Below are positions 31,960 to 40,415 of a stretch of DNA of 40,777 bases, one piece after another. The position numbers and the translations under genes are program-made. The notes under the pieces were generated by a model. It was not told where the DNA came from. It searched no databases and was given only the letters and a program-made list of their open reading frames with translations. The stretch's first letter is position 1. Each line of letters begins with the position of its first letter. This stretch comes from an uncultured Collinsella sp. (lineage in GTDB: Bacteria > Actinomycetota > Coriobacteriia > Coriobacteriales > Coriobacteriaceae): contig USAJ01000011.1 in the NCBI GenBank assembly GCA_900552685.1, positions 1 to 40,777 on the forward strand, given 5' to 3'.

Positions 31960-33027
31960 ATGGCGCTTCCCATGGTTTATGGCGGTCCTGGCCGGTATGT
32001 TCAGGGGCCGGGTGAGCTCTCGCGTCAGGGCAGGTATTTGTCATGGTTGGGTTGCGCTGCCTATGTCCTGTTTGACCAGGGCACCGAGGATCGGCTGTGC
32101 AAGCAGATCGTCGATGGATTTCTGGATGAAGATCTAAGCGAGCCGTTCTTTAAGATTTACAACGGTCCGTGTACGGAAGATGCCGTTGTCGAAATGGCCA
32201 AGGAAGCCCGGGCCGAGTATTGCGACATGGTGGTGGGCATTGGCGGCGGCAAGATGCTCGATATCGCCAAGGCCGTTGCGTTTTATGCCGAGTTGCCGTT
32301 GTGCGTATGTCCCACGGCGGCGTCGATGGACGGTCCGTGCAGCGCGATTTCGGTGCTGTATCACGAGGATGGGTCGTTCGACCGCTACCTGATGCTCGAG
32401 AAGAATCCAGACTTGGTCGTGGTCGATACCAACGTGGTCGCGGCGGCCCCGCTGCGTATGACGGTCGCTGGTATGGGCGATGCGCTGGCAATGTATTTCG
32501 AGGCGCGTTCGTGCGCCGCGGCGCACGGCTCCAACGAGCACGGTGGCACGCCGGGACACTTGGCCCTGGTCGCGGCACGTGCCTGCTACGACACGCTCAT
32601 GGAGTGTGGTGTCGCTGCCAAGCGCGATCTCAAAAAGGGCCGTACATCGCCAGCGGTTGAGCGCCTGATCGAGTGCAATATTCTGCTCTCGGGCGTCGGC
32701 TTTGAGAGCGGTGGCTTGGCGCTTGCCCATGCCATTGCCAACGGCCTGACGATTCTGCCCGAGTGCAGGGCCATGCATGGCGAGGCCGTGGCATTTGGCC
32801 TGGTGGTGCAGCTGCGCCTGGAGCGTGCGCCCGAGCTTGATCAGGTGCACGAGTTTTGCCAGCGTGTCGGTCTGCCGACCACGCTCGAGGAGCTGGGCCT
32901 TGGCGAGATTTCCGATGCCGATCTGCAGGGTGTTGCAAATGCGGTCTTTAGAAACGAGCGCAACATGGCCAACGAGCAGACCAAGGTGACCAAACAGAAG
33001 CTCGTGCAGCTCATGTGCGAGGCATAG
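31960..33027 (+). CDS. GldA-family dehydrogenase, copy 2
   Basis: A 355-aa paralogue of the preceding gene, clearly diverged. NAD loop GIGGGKMLDIAKAVA and PTAASMDGPCSAISVLYHEDG match GldA, and zinc ligands D174 (AGMGDALAMYFEA), H257 (LAHAIANGL) and H273 (MHGEAVAFG) are kept. It differs in the first 60 residues and near 190 (ARSCAAAHGSNEHGG), so substrate range may differ (another diol or hydroxyketone). It ends about 11 residues earlier than copy 1 and has a Lys-rich end. GAAGGGCGG lies about 9 nt before ATG 31960. The ferredoxin gene follows 150 nt on. Confidence 0.88.
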   Translation: MALPMVYGGPGRYVQGPGELSRQGRYLSWLGCAAYVLFDQGTEDRLCKQIVDGFLDEDLSEPFFKIYNGPCTEDAVVEMAKEARAEYCDMVVGIGGGKMLDIAKAVAFYAELPLCVCPTAASMDGPCSAISVLYHEDGSFDRYLMLEKNPDLVVVDTNVVAAAPLRMTVAGMGDALAMYFEARSCAAAHGSNEHGGTPGHLALVAARACYDTLMECGVAAKRDLKKGRTSPAVERLIECNILLSGVGFESGGLALAHAIANGLTILPECRAMHGEAVAFGLVVQLRLERAPELDQVHEFCQRVGLPTTLEELGLGEISDADLQGVANAVFRNERNMANEQTKVTKQKLVQLMCEA

Positions 33028-33177
33028 CTTGGCGCTTGATTGACCTTGTGCAATCGAGGCGGCGATAGGCATAGGCTATTTGCCGCAAAGATGCGCCGCG
33101 TGTAAATTGCCCGAGGCATAAGCTAATGGCGTATCATTATCTCTTGCTTGTTTGCACTGCTCAGGGAGGGGCCGCGC

Positions 33178-34431
33178 ATGGCGCAGGAACACGATCTGTT
33201 TGATGACATTATCGAGATCAGCAAGGGTTTCGACTTTCTTAAAAATCCGCTTGGCGGCGTGACCGATGCACTCGATCCGTCGGCGCCGCAGTGGAATCCT
33301 GCCGACTACAAGGAGCGCCCGCGCGGCAATACCATTCCGTGCCTGACCTGCAAAAACGAAAAGAGCGGCTGCACCGCGTGCATGGACGTGTGCCCGGTCA
33401 ACGCTATCGAGGTCGAGGAAGACGCCATCGAGATCCTCGACTCCTGCCGCAAGTGCGGTCTGTGCGCCGCTGCCTGCCCGACCGAGGCGATCATCTCGCC
33501 GCGCCTGGCGCCTAAAAACCTGTATGACGATATCGTCTCTGCTGCTACGAGCCACGAGACCGCCTACGTCACCTGCACGCGTGCCCTCAAACGCATGTCG
33601 CGCGAAAACGAGGTCGTCGTTGCCTGCGTGGGCGATATTACGGCCGAGACTTGGTTCTCGGTACTGGCGGACTATCCCAACGTGAGCGTGTACCTGCCGT
33701 TGGGCGTGTGCGATAAATGCCGCAACATCGGCGGTGAGGACATTCTGGGCGAGGCGATTGCGAAGGCCGAGGAGTGGTCTGGCACGGGTATGGGCCTGGA
33801 AGTCGACCCCAAGAGCCTCAAGTGCCATAAGCTTCGCGAGTACGAGCGCAAGGAGTACATGGAAAAGATCGCCCGCACCACGGGCCTGACGGTGACCAAG
33901 CTCAACCCGGCGACGGCGGCGCTGGCCTCGGTGACGCAAAAGCTCAAGGCCCATCGACATCAGATTACCCAGCTGGAGCGCACGCTCAACACCATGTGCG
34001 GCACCACGACGACCAAGCGTCGCCGTTCGCTCACGCACGGGCGGCAGCTGGTGCTCTCGACGCTGCAGAACCACCCCGAGCTTGCCCAGAATATGCAGGT
34101 GAGCACACCGGAATGCGATTTTGACAAGTGCACGTCGTGCGGCGAGTGCGTCAACGTGTGCCCCACGTTTGCCTGCGATTTGGTGGGAAGCGGTCGCTTT
34201 GCACTGGAGTCCACGTATTGCCTAGGTTGCGGAGCCTGCGTCAAGGTGTGCCCCGAGCATGCGCTCAAGCTGGTCGAGCACGATGCGTCCAATCTGGTCG
34301 TTGTCGACCCCGAGGCCGAGGAAAAGGCCGCTCAGAAGGCGAAGGCTCACGAAGAAGCTGAGAAGGTTAAGGCCGAGGCAAAGGCCAAGCTGGACAAGAT
34401 GCTCGACCAGGTGGAAAAGCTCGCGGACTAG
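33178..34431 (+). CDS. Four-cluster [4Fe-4S] ferredoxin-like protein
   Basis: A 417-aa protein with two 2[4Fe-4S] modules at opposite ends. N-terminal Cys 55, 58, 65, 68, 72 then 90, 93, 96, 100 (CRKCGLCAAACP). C-terminal Cys 313/318, 321, 324, 328 then 348, 351, 354, 358 (CLGCGACVKVCP). The middle (about 125-300) carries further Cys (133, 150, 178, 181, 216) in VYLPLGVCDKCRNIGGE, which could hold another centre. The last 50 residues are a Lys/Glu/Ala coiled coil. AGGGAGGGG marks the start. No catalytic domain is recognised, so it is probably an electron carrier or hub. Placement beside dehydrogenases suggests a redox role but does not prove a partner. Confidence 0.8.
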   Translation: MAQEHDLFDDIIEISKGFDFLKNPLGGVTDALDPSAPQWNPADYKERPRGNTIPCLTCKNEKSGCTACMDVCPVNAIEVEEDAIEILDSCRKCGLCAAACPTEAIISPRLAPKNLYDDIVSAATSHETAYVTCTRALKRMSRENEVVVACVGDITAETWFSVLADYPNVSVYLPLGVCDKCRNIGGEDILGEAIAKAEEWSGTGMGLEVDPKSLKCHKLREYERKEYMEKIARTTGLTVTKLNPATAALASVTQKLKAHRHQITQLERTLNTMCGTTTTKRRRSLTHGRQLVLSTLQNHPELAQNMQVSTPECDFDKCTSCGECVNVCPTFACDLVGSGRFALESTYCLGCGACVKVCPEHALKLVEHDASNLVVVDPEAEEKAAQKAKAHEEAEKVKAEAKAKLDKMLDQVEKLAD

Positions 34432-34478
34432 TCAGCGAGCTCTATCTCTGCTTCATTTGCGCCGTCGTGGTGTCCGGA

Positions 34479-34508
34479 TTCGCCCGGATGCTGCGGCGGC
34501 GCTATACT
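34479..34508 (+). promoter_or_regulatory. Possible ychF promoter
   Basis: TATACT (34503-34508) is a good -10. TTCGCC 18 nt upstream is a weak -35. The start codon is at 34546, after AAGGAG. Confidence 0.4.
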
Positions 34509-34545
34509 TATACGGTTTGAAGTACCTGTACCAAAAGGAGCTGTC

Positions 34546-35622
34546 GTGTCCCTTTCCATCGGTATCGTGGGCCTGCCCAACGTGGGCAAGTCGACGCTGT
34601 TCACCGCGCTTACCAAAAAGACCGGCCTTGCCGCCAACTACCCGTTTGCCACGATCGACCCCAACGTGGGTATCGTCGACGTGCCCGATAGCCGCTTGCA
34701 AAAGCTTGCCGACATCGTTAACCCGGGCCGCATTGTGCCGGCGACGGTCGAGTTCGTCGACATCGCAGGTCTGGTGAAGGGCGCTAACGAGGGCGAGGGC
34801 CTGGGCAACCAGTTCCTGGCCAACATTCGCGAGACCGATGCCATCTGCGAGGTCGTGCGCTACTTTAAGGACCCCAACGTCATGCGTGAGGTGGGCCGCA
34901 CGGGCGAGTTCGTCGATCCCGCCGGCGATGCCGACACCATCATGACCGAGCTCATCCTGGCCGACATGGGCACGCTCGAGAAGCAGCTGCCTAAGCTCGA
35001 GAAGGAGGCCAAGCGCGACAAGGAGCTCATGCCCAAGTTCGAGGTCGCCAAGCGCCTGCTTGCCTGGCTCAACGAGGGCAAGCGCGCCGCATCCATGGAG
35101 ATGACCGACGAGGAACGTGCCGCCGCCAAGGGGCTGTTCCTGCTCACCATGAAGCCCATCCTGTATGTGGCCAACGTGGACGAGGATATGCTCAACGACG
35201 ACCTGGCGCCCATCGATGGCGTCAAGCCGTTGCCCATCTGCGCCAAGATTGAGGCCGAGCTTTCCGAGCTCGATCCCGAGGACGCCGCCGACTACCTGGA
35301 GAGCCTGGGCCTGGAACAGCCCGGTCTGGACGTGCTCGCGCAGGCGGCCTATAAGCTGCTCGGTCTGCAGTCGTTCTTTACGGCCGGCGAGATGGAGGTC
35401 AAGGCCTGGACGGTTCGTCAGGGCGCGACCGCCCCGCAGGCCGCCGGCGTCATCCACACCGATTTTGAGCGCGGCTTTATTAAGGCCGAGGTCATTGGCT
35501 ATGACGACTACATCGAGCTCGGCGGTGAGCAGGGCGCCAAGGCCGCCGGCAAACTGCGTATTGAGGGCAAGGACTATGTCATGGCCGATGGCGACGTCGT
35601 GCACTTCCGCTTTAACGTGTAA
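34546..35622 (+). CDS. ychF: Redox-regulated ribosome-associated ATPase YchF/OLA1
   Basis: A 358-aa OBG-family P-loop NTPase that prefers ATP. GTG 34546 follows AAGGAG. G1 loop GIVGLPNVGKSTLF, switch region NYPFATIDPNVGIVDVPD, G3 FVDIAGLVKGANEGEGLGNQFL and a C-terminal TGS-like domain (FFTAGEMEVKAWTVRQGATAPQAAGVIH) ending VVHFRFNV are diagnostic. The coiled-coil insert lies around 120-190. Length is normal. It is followed by a DUF1648 gene after 11 nt, probably co-transcribed. Confidence 0.96.
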   Translation: MSLSIGIVGLPNVGKSTLFTALTKKTGLAANYPFATIDPNVGIVDVPDSRLQKLADIVNPGRIVPATVEFVDIAGLVKGANEGEGLGNQFLANIRETDAICEVVRYFKDPNVMREVGRTGEFVDPAGDADTIMTELILADMGTLEKQLPKLEKEAKRDKELMPKFEVAKRLLAWLNEGKRAASMEMTDEERAAAKGLFLLTMKPILYVANVDEDMLNDDLAPIDGVKPLPICAKIEAELSELDPEDAADYLESLGLEQPGLDVLAQAAYKLLGLQSFFTAGEMEVKAWTVRQGATAPQAAGVIHTDFERGFIKAEVIGYDDYIELGGEQGAKAAGKLRIEGKDYVMADGDVVHFRFNV

Positions 35623-35633
35623 GGGCGACGCAT

Positions 35634-36017
35634 ATGTTTAAATACGGCAAAAAAGCTGGCTACATGGGTATTGCGCTGCTCGTACTTGCGGTGATTCCGC
35701 TGGTGGTCGCAGCGTGCGTTATCCCCAACATTGGTCCCGAGGTGGCAACGAAGTTTAACGCCGCCGGCGAGGTGACGCGCTGGGGCAAGAGCTACGAGTT
35801 GCTGGCGCTGCCGGTGCTCAACCTGCTGCTGAGCGTGGCGACATACTTTACGGCGGGACGTCAAGCTAAAAACAATGATGACTCCGCCGCCATGGCGCGC
35901 ATCGTGTGCGAACGCTACCTGCGCAACGGTTGCATCACGGGTGTGTTCCTCAACGTGATCAACGTTTACTTTATGTACTCGGCGATTACCGGAACGGGCT
36001 TTGGCTTTGGTTTCTAG
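35634..36017 (+). CDS. DUF1648 small membrane protein
   Basis: A 127-aa protein with three likely membrane segments: about 12-32 (GIALLVLAVIPLVVAACVI), about 56-72 (LLALPVLNLLLSVATYF) and about 98-118 (GCITGVFLNVINVYFMYS). Between the first two is KFNAAGEVTRWGKSYE, the HFNxxGxxxxWG-type motif of DUF1648, the N-terminal half of SdpI-like proteins. The SdpI second domain is missing. Function unknown. It starts 11 nt after ychF. Confidence 0.75.
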   Translation: MFKYGKKAGYMGIALLVLAVIPLVVAACVIPNIGPEVATKFNAAGEVTRWGKSYELLALPVLNLLLSVATYFTAGRQAKNNDDSAAMARIVCERYLRNGCITGVFLNVINVYFMYSAITGTGFGFGF

Positions 36018-36026
36018 CTTGTCCTT

Positions 36027-36416
36027 TTAGGCAACGAGTCTGCACACATATTCGATAGCTGCTGCGAGGCCGCCGCTCGATCGTGGTTTAAAGGCCATGT
36101 CGGCGGCGGCCTCGTTTTCGTATCCGGCGCCGCGAAGGGCGAGTGCGATACCGGCTTCCAGGAGAAGGGGCAGACCGCGTTGGCTGGTTGCGATCACGGT
36201 AGCCTGATTGAGCGAGCAGCTGTGCGCCTGGCATTGGATAGCAAGTTCACCTTGCGCCGGGCAAGGGACCAGAACGGCGGCGACGCGACTTGATAGCAAT
36301 GCAAATGCTGTGCGCTCATCGGGCGAAAGGCATTCTGATTCAACGACGACGAGCTTGGGCGGCGCGCTGTTTGTGCGAGGCGTGGCTCGGTACATGCGGA
36401 CCGAAGAACCCGACAT
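36027..36416 (-). CDS. Uncharacterised 129-aa protein, faint DprA/Smf-like pattern
   Basis: The start at 36416 (MSGSSVRMYRATPRTNSAP) is supported by AGGAG on the minus strand; an ATG at 36440 lies inside the palindrome region. Residues 25-100 read as alternating strand and helix: PKLVVVESE, ERTAFALLSSRVAAVLVPC, QATVIATSQ and GLPLLLEAGIALALRGAG. The order resembles the end of the DprA/Smf Rossmann domain, with neither its DNA-binding Arg set nor the rest. I would not assign a role. It is divergent from the xre gene and shares the operator. Confidence 0.6.
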   Translation of the reverse strand: MSGSSVRMYRATPRTNSAPPKLVVVESECLSPDERTAFALLSSRVAAVLVPCPAQGELAIQCQAHSCSLNQATVIATSQRGLPLLLEAGIALALRGAGYENEAAADMAFKPRSSGGLAAAIEYVCRLVA

Positions 36417-36439
36417 AGAAAACTCCTGTGTATTCGGCA

Positions 36440-36463
36440 AAACGTAAACTATAGTTTACGTTT
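36440..36463. promoter_or_regulatory. Perfect 24-bp palindromic operator covering both -10 elements
   Basis: AAACGTAAACTATAGTTTACGTTT is fully symmetric about 36451/36452. Its centre contains TATAGT on both strands (36450-36455 plus; 36448-36453 minus), fitting -10 elements of divergent promoters. This is the expected site of a dimeric HTH repressor, most simply the neighbouring XRE protein. Confidence 0.8.
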
Positions 36464-36492
36464 ATGTTCGGCTCCATTTCAAACTCGGCTGC

Positions 36493-36708
36493 ATGGACGA
36501 ACGTGCGAAACAGATTCTTGGTAGGCGGGTCGAAGAGACACGCAGAGACCTTGGTATCTCCAAGGTTGATTTTTGTGTGGCGACAGGAATCAGCCGACCC
36601 TACCTCGACCGAATCGAAGATGGGACGGCAAATTTCACGCTCAAGGTTCTATTTAAGATCGCACCCGCACTCGGTATGACGGTGTCAGAGCTTCTTGAGG
36701 GTATCTAA
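36493..36708 (+). CDS. XRE-family HTH regulator (small)
   Basis: A 71-aa single HTH domain. Residues 12-62 contain RVEETRRDLGISKVDFCVATGISRPYLDRIEDGTANFTL, a Cro/C1-type helix-turn-helix with the recognition helix at ISRPYLDRIE and a third helix VLFKIAPALGMTVSELL. There is no effector or protease domain. ATG 36493 has no clear ribosome-binding site. With a -10 at 36450-36455 its leader would be only about 30 nt. It likely represses both itself and the divergent gene through the palindrome. Confidence 0.85.
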   Translation: MDERAKQILGRRVEETRRDLGISKVDFCVATGISRPYLDRIEDGTANFTLKVLFKIAPALGMTVSELLEGI

Positions 36709-36733
36709 TAGGGGATACCCGCCGACAGCTGAA

Positions 36734-37747
36734 TTACGCCATCGGGATGCGGTCGTGGTTGACTTGGCTGTAGAACAGACGCTGAATCTCAGCCGCATCG
36801 CGTGACTGGCCGAGCGCCCACATGGTTTTGGCCACGAGCGTCTCGGTGGTCATGTCATCGCCGCGCAGAATGCCCGGATGATCGGCGTAAGCACGGCCAA
36901 CCTCATAAACGCCCAGATCGAGGCCCTCTTCGGGGACCTGCGTGGTCATAACGACGGTGCGGCCCGAATCGACCCAGCGGAAAATTGCCTCTTGGAACGA
37001 CTCGCCCGACTCACCAAACTCGGGGATACCGCCAATGCCAAAGGTCTCTAGAATCACGGCGTCGTAGCTATCGGCTAGGGCGTCGAGGATGCCCGGGTTT
37101 ACGCCGGGCGTAAGCTTGAGTACAAATACGCGCGGGTCGATGCTGTCGTAGAAATGCACCGGGTTTTCGCCCTGATGCGTACCGTGAAGCCCGTTGCGCA
37201 CGATGCGGCCGTTGCGGATATAGGCGATGGGCGGATAGTTGACGCTAATGAACGCGTTAAAGCTCATGGTGCGCTGCTTGCGGGCGCGCGTGCCGGCAAT
37301 GGCGACGCCGCCAAACACGATCGAGACGTCGTGCGAGTGCTCATCGAGTGCATAGAGCAGGCTTTGGTACAGGTTGAGCTTGGCGTCGGTGAAGGGGTTG
37401 CCCATGGGCTTTTGCGAGCCAGTGAGCACGATGGGCTTGGGGCTGTCCTGAATCAGGTAGGAAAGCGCTGCCGCGGTGTAACTCATGGTGTCGGTGCCGT
37501 GCAGAATCACGAAGCCGTCGTGGTCGGCATAACCCTCGACGATGACGTCGCGGATACGCATCCAGTCACTGGGGCGCATATTGGTGCTGTCGATGTTCAT
37601 GGGCTGCACTACGTCGAGCTCGCAGAGGCCCGAGATCTCGGGGACGCTCTGGGCGAGCTCCTCACCGGTCAGGGCGGGGGAGAGGCCGTTGCCGTCCTCG
37701 GTCGATGCGATGGTGCCGCCCGTGGCGATGAGGAGGATGCGCTTCAT
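36734..37747 (-). CDS. ansA: L-asparaginase, type I (cytosolic)
   Basis: A 337-aa enzyme that hydrolyses asparagine to aspartate and ammonia. The start at 37747 (MKRILLIATGGTIAST) is chosen by family N-terminus and TAGGAA upstream; an in-frame ATG at 37819 would add 24 unlikely residues. First catalytic Thr in TGGTIAS, second in HGTDTMSYTAAAL. Then VLTGSQKPMGNPFTDAKLNL and a C-terminal ETFGIGGIP. No signal peptide, so type I. It is transcribed away from guaA. Confidence 0.93.
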   Translation of the reverse strand: MKRILLIATGGTIASTEDGNGLSPALTGEELAQSVPEISGLCELDVVQPMNIDSTNMRPSDWMRIRDVIVEGYADHDGFVILHGTDTMSYTAAALSYLIQDSPKPIVLTGSQKPMGNPFTDAKLNLYQSLLYALDEHSHDVSIVFGGVAIAGTRARKQRTMSFNAFISVNYPPIAYIRNGRIVRNGLHGTHQGENPVHFYDSIDPRVFVLKLTPGVNPGILDALADSYDAVILETFGIGGIPEFGESGESFQEAIFRWVDSGRTVVMTTQVPEEGLDLGVYEVGRAYADHPGILRGDDMTTETLVAKTMWALGQSRDAAEIQRLFYSQVNHDRIPMA

Positions 37748-37820
37748 GCTGGTATTCCTATCGTATTTGCCGCCGCAGAGGCGGAGTCGTTCGGCAGTAT
37801 TGTGGCACAGGGCGTCCAAT

Positions 37821-37854
37821 GTTCAAACGTATTACATCATCTGTAACGTTTGAA
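37821..37854 (-). promoter_or_regulatory. ansA promoter region with dyad
   Basis: TTCAAACGT (37822-37830) and ACGTTTGAA (37846-37854) form a perfect 9-bp inverted repeat with an inner TACA/TGTA. On the minus strand TTGAAC (37821-37826) with ACAATA 17 nt on makes a promoter for ansA, so the dyad covers the -35. The AAACGT half-site is shared with the xre operator 1.4 kb away. Confidence 0.55.
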
Positions 37855-37975
37855 AACACTTCAATTGCCGTCAAATAGGGGCCCAGGTCGTGCGTTTGCC
37901 GTGCGCTGATGGCCGCGAGGGGCGAGAAACCCCATATAACGTGTACACTATGGAGGTTATTTTCGTTCATTCACG

Positions 37976-38001
37976 CGGGTGGGCACCGGCTCCCCGCCAA
38001 C
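37976..38001 (+). promoter_or_regulatory. Leader hairpin upstream of guaA
   Basis: GCGGGTGGGC pairs imperfectly with GCTCCCCGC just before the guaA ribosome-binding site (AGAGGGGG). TATAAC and TACACT near 37935-37950 are possible -10 elements. No purine riboswitch pattern is seen. Confidence 0.3.
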
Positions 38002-38014
38002 AAGAGGGGGAACC

Positions 38015-39613
38015 ATGGATCAAAAGGCTTCCGCAAAGGTCCTCGTACTCGACTTTGGTGCGCAGTACGGTCAGCTCATTGCCCGTCGCGTCCGCGACCT
38101 CAACGTGTATTCCGAGATCGTCCCCTGCGACATCTCGGCCGACGAGATTCGCGAGATGAACGCCTCTGCGCTCATCCTTTCCGGCGGCCCGGCCTCCGTG
38201 TATGCCGAGGACGCTCCGTCCATCGATCCTGCCATCTTTGACCTGGGCCTTCCCGTCCTGGGCTTCTGCTACGGCCATCAGATCACGGCCGTGACGCTCG
38301 GCGGCAAGGTCGGCCACTCCGAGGTGGGCGAGTACGGCCGCGCCACCATCACGCGCACGGCCGGCGCCAAGCTCTTTAACTCCACGCCCATGGAGCAGAC
38401 CGTGTGGATGAGCCATCGCGACGCCGTTTCCGAGGTGCCCGAGGGCTTTACCGTTACCGCCAGCACCGACGTGTGTCCGGTTGCCGCCATGGAGTGTCCC
38501 GAGCGCAAGATTTTCACCACGCAGTTCCACCCCGAGGTCAAGCACTCCGAGTACGGTCAGCAGCTGCTGAGCAATTTCCTGTTTGAGATCTGCGGCCTGG
38601 AGCCCAACTGGAGCATGGACAACCTGGTCGAGACCATGACGGCCGAGTTCCGCGAGAAGGTCGGTGACGACCGCGTGATTCTGGCCCTGTCCGGCGGCGT
38701 CGACTCCTCCGTCGTGGCTGCGCTGGGCGCTCGCGCCGTGGGCAAGCAGATGACCTGCGTGTTCATCAACCACGGCCTGCTGCGCAAGGGCGAGCCCGAG
38801 CAGGTGGAGGAGGTCTTCACCAAGCAGTTTGACGTCGACTTTATCCACGTCCATGCCGAGGACCGTTATGCCGAGCTTCTGGCCGGCGTGACCGAGCCCG
38901 AGGAGAAGCGCCGCATCATCGGTACGCAGTTCTGGAAAGAGTTCTTCGCCGTGGCGCAGCAGCTCGAGACCGATGGCAAGCCTGTCAAGTACCTGGCTCA
39001 GGGCACCATCTACCCCGACATCATCGAGTCCGGCGCTCGCAAGACGGGCGGCAAGACGGCCACCATCAAGAGCCATCACAACCTGATCCCGTTCCCCGAG
39101 GGCGTGCACTTCGACCTTATTGAGCCGCTCGACCACTTCTTTAAGGACGAGGTCCGCGCACTTGGTCTGGCGCTTGGCCTGCCGGGTCACATCGTGTTCC
39201 GCCAGCCTTTCCCGGGCCCGGGTCTTGCCATCCGCATCATCGGTGCGGTCGACAAGGAGAAGCTCGAGATCCTCAAAAACGCCGACGCCATCGTGCGCGA
39301 GGAGCTCGATGCCTACAACCAGCGTCTGTTTGAGCAGACCGGTGAGCGCAACTCCGAGCACAGCTGCTGGCAGTATTTCGCGGTCCTGCCCGACATTAAG
39401 TCCGTCGGCGTTATGGGCGACGAGCGCACCTATCAGCGCCCGATCATCCTGCGTGCCGTCGAGTCCAGCGATGCCATGACCGCCGACTGGGCCAAGCTGC
39501 CCTACGACGTGCTGGCCCGCATCTCTGGCCGCATCGTTGCCGAGGTCCCCGGCGCCAACCGCGTGTGCTACGACATCACGTCCAAGCCGCCCGCGACCAT
39601 CGAGTGGGAATAG
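38015..39613 (+). CDS. guaA: GMP synthase (glutamine-hydrolysing)
   Basis: A 532-aa enzyme that converts XMP to GMP with glutamine and ATP. ATG 38015 follows AGAGGGGG; an earlier in-frame start at 37979 lies in the leader. Amidotransferase domain: Cys85 in LGFCYGHQ, and FHPEVKHSEYG with the His/Glu pair. ATP-pyrophosphatase domain: P-loop LALSGGVDSSVVAALG, then FINHGLLRKGEPEQVEE. The C-terminal dimerisation part ends VCYDITSKPPATIEWE. Length is slightly above typical (about 515-525 aa). Confidence 0.97.
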   Translation: MDQKASAKVLVLDFGAQYGQLIARRVRDLNVYSEIVPCDISADEIREMNASALILSGGPASVYAEDAPSIDPAIFDLGLPVLGFCYGHQITAVTLGGKVGHSEVGEYGRATITRTAGAKLFNSTPMEQTVWMSHRDAVSEVPEGFTVTASTDVCPVAAMECPERKIFTTQFHPEVKHSEYGQQLLSNFLFEICGLEPNWSMDNLVETMTAEFREKVGDDRVILALSGGVDSSVVAALGARAVGKQMTCVFINHGLLRKGEPEQVEEVFTKQFDVDFIHVHAEDRYAELLAGVTEPEEKRRIIGTQFWKEFFAVAQQLETDGKPVKYLAQGTIYPDIIESGARKTGGKTATIKSHHNLIPFPEGVHFDLIEPLDHFFKDEVRALGLALGLPGHIVFRQPFPGPGLAIRIIGAVDKEKLEILKNADAIVREELDAYNQRLFEQTGERNSEHSCWQYFAVLPDIKSVGVMGDERTYQRPIILRAVESSDAMTADWAKLPYDVLARISGRIVAEVPGANRVCYDITSKPPATIEWE

Positions 39614-39647
39614 AACAGACGTTCGATTCTGTGTTATAATATCCTGT

Positions 39648-39690
39648 AATGGGCGCGGCCTCTTCCGAAGCCGCGCCCATTGCTATATTT
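39648..39690 (+). terminator. Intrinsic terminator of guaA
   Basis: A 12-bp stem, AATGGGCGCGGC (39648-39659) with GCCGCGCCCATT (39670-39681), then GCTATATTT; the T-rich tail is broken but the hairpin is very strong. Confidence 0.8.
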
Positions 39691-39734
39691 GGTCGGATAT
39701 CAACGGAAACCCAAGCTCAGGGAGGTTTTTTGCG

Positions 39735-40370
39735 ATGGCATACGATTTCAAGAAGGAGTTCAGGGAGCTCTACAGGCCGTCCGGCAAGCCGAGCGTCGTA
39801 ACCGTTCCGCCTATGAGCTACGTCGCCGTGCGGGGCAAGGGCAATCCCAATACCGAAGGCGGCGAGTACCAGAACGCGTTGCCGCTGCTCTACGGCGTCG
39901 CTTATACCATCAAGATGTCGAAGAAGGGCCCGCGAGAGATCGAAGGCTATTTCGACTTCGTCGTGCCTCCGCTCGAGGGCTTCTGGTGGCAAGACCGCAC
40001 CGATGGCGAGATTGATTATGCGCGGAAGGATGACTTCAACTTCATCTCGTGCATCCGTCTGCCCGATTTCGTCACTCGCGAGGACTTCGACTGGGCAGTT
40101 TCGGAAGCTGCCGCCAAGAAGAAGCTGGACTTCTCGGCGGTCGAGCTGCTGAGGGTCGACGAGGGCCTTTGCGTTCAGTGCATGCATACCGGGCCTTACG
40201 ACGACGAGCCGGCGACCATAGACGCCATGCGCACATTCGCGGCGGAACGGGGCTACGCCCCCGACTTCTCCGAAGCCCGTCTGCATCACGAGATTTACCT
40301 CTCCGACCCGCGCAAGTGCGCGCCGGAGAAGCTCAAGACCGTGATCCGTCATCCCATAAAGTTGATTTAG
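39735..40370 (+). CDS. GyrI-like small-molecule-binding domain protein
   Basis: A 211-aa protein of the GyrI-like/SbmC superfamily, which bind small molecules in a hydrophobic cleft. ATG 39735 follows GGAGG at 9 nt. Hallmarks: FRELYRPSGKPSVVTVPPMSYVAVRG at the start, a LLYGVAYTIKM helix, EGFWWQ, and a long C-terminal domain with LCVQCMHTGPYDDEPATIDAM and YLSDPRKCAPEKLKTVIRHP. Seen elsewhere as stand-alone proteins or as effector domains of AraC-type regulators; here there is no DNA-binding domain. The ligand is unknown. Confidence 0.85.
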   Translation: MAYDFKKEFRELYRPSGKPSVVTVPPMSYVAVRGKGNPNTEGGEYQNALPLLYGVAYTIKMSKKGPREIEGYFDFVVPPLEGFWWQDRTDGEIDYARKDDFNFISCIRLPDFVTREDFDWAVSEAAAKKKLDFSAVELLRVDEGLCVQCMHTGPYDDEPATIDAMRTFAAERGYAPDFSEARLHHEIYLSDPRKCAPEKLKTVIRHPIKLI

Positions 40371-40403
40371 CGAAGCGAGTGACGCCGATGGCTTCGCCTT
40401 TTT
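40370..40403 (+). terminator. Intrinsic terminator of the GyrI-like gene
   Basis: GCGAAGC (40370-40376) pairs with GCTTCGC (40391-40397), with a long loop, then CTTTTT. It overlaps the stop codon region. Confidence 0.6.
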
Positions 40404-40415
40404 GGGGGGCTCAAC

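Noticed and set aside
36464..36679. 71-aa frame overlapping xre in another frame
   Set aside because: The overlapping frame at 36493 encodes a clear HTH domain; this one has none.
39635..39640. A perfect TATAAT after guaA
   Set aside because: No -35 at the right distance, and transcription would begin right at the guaA terminator.
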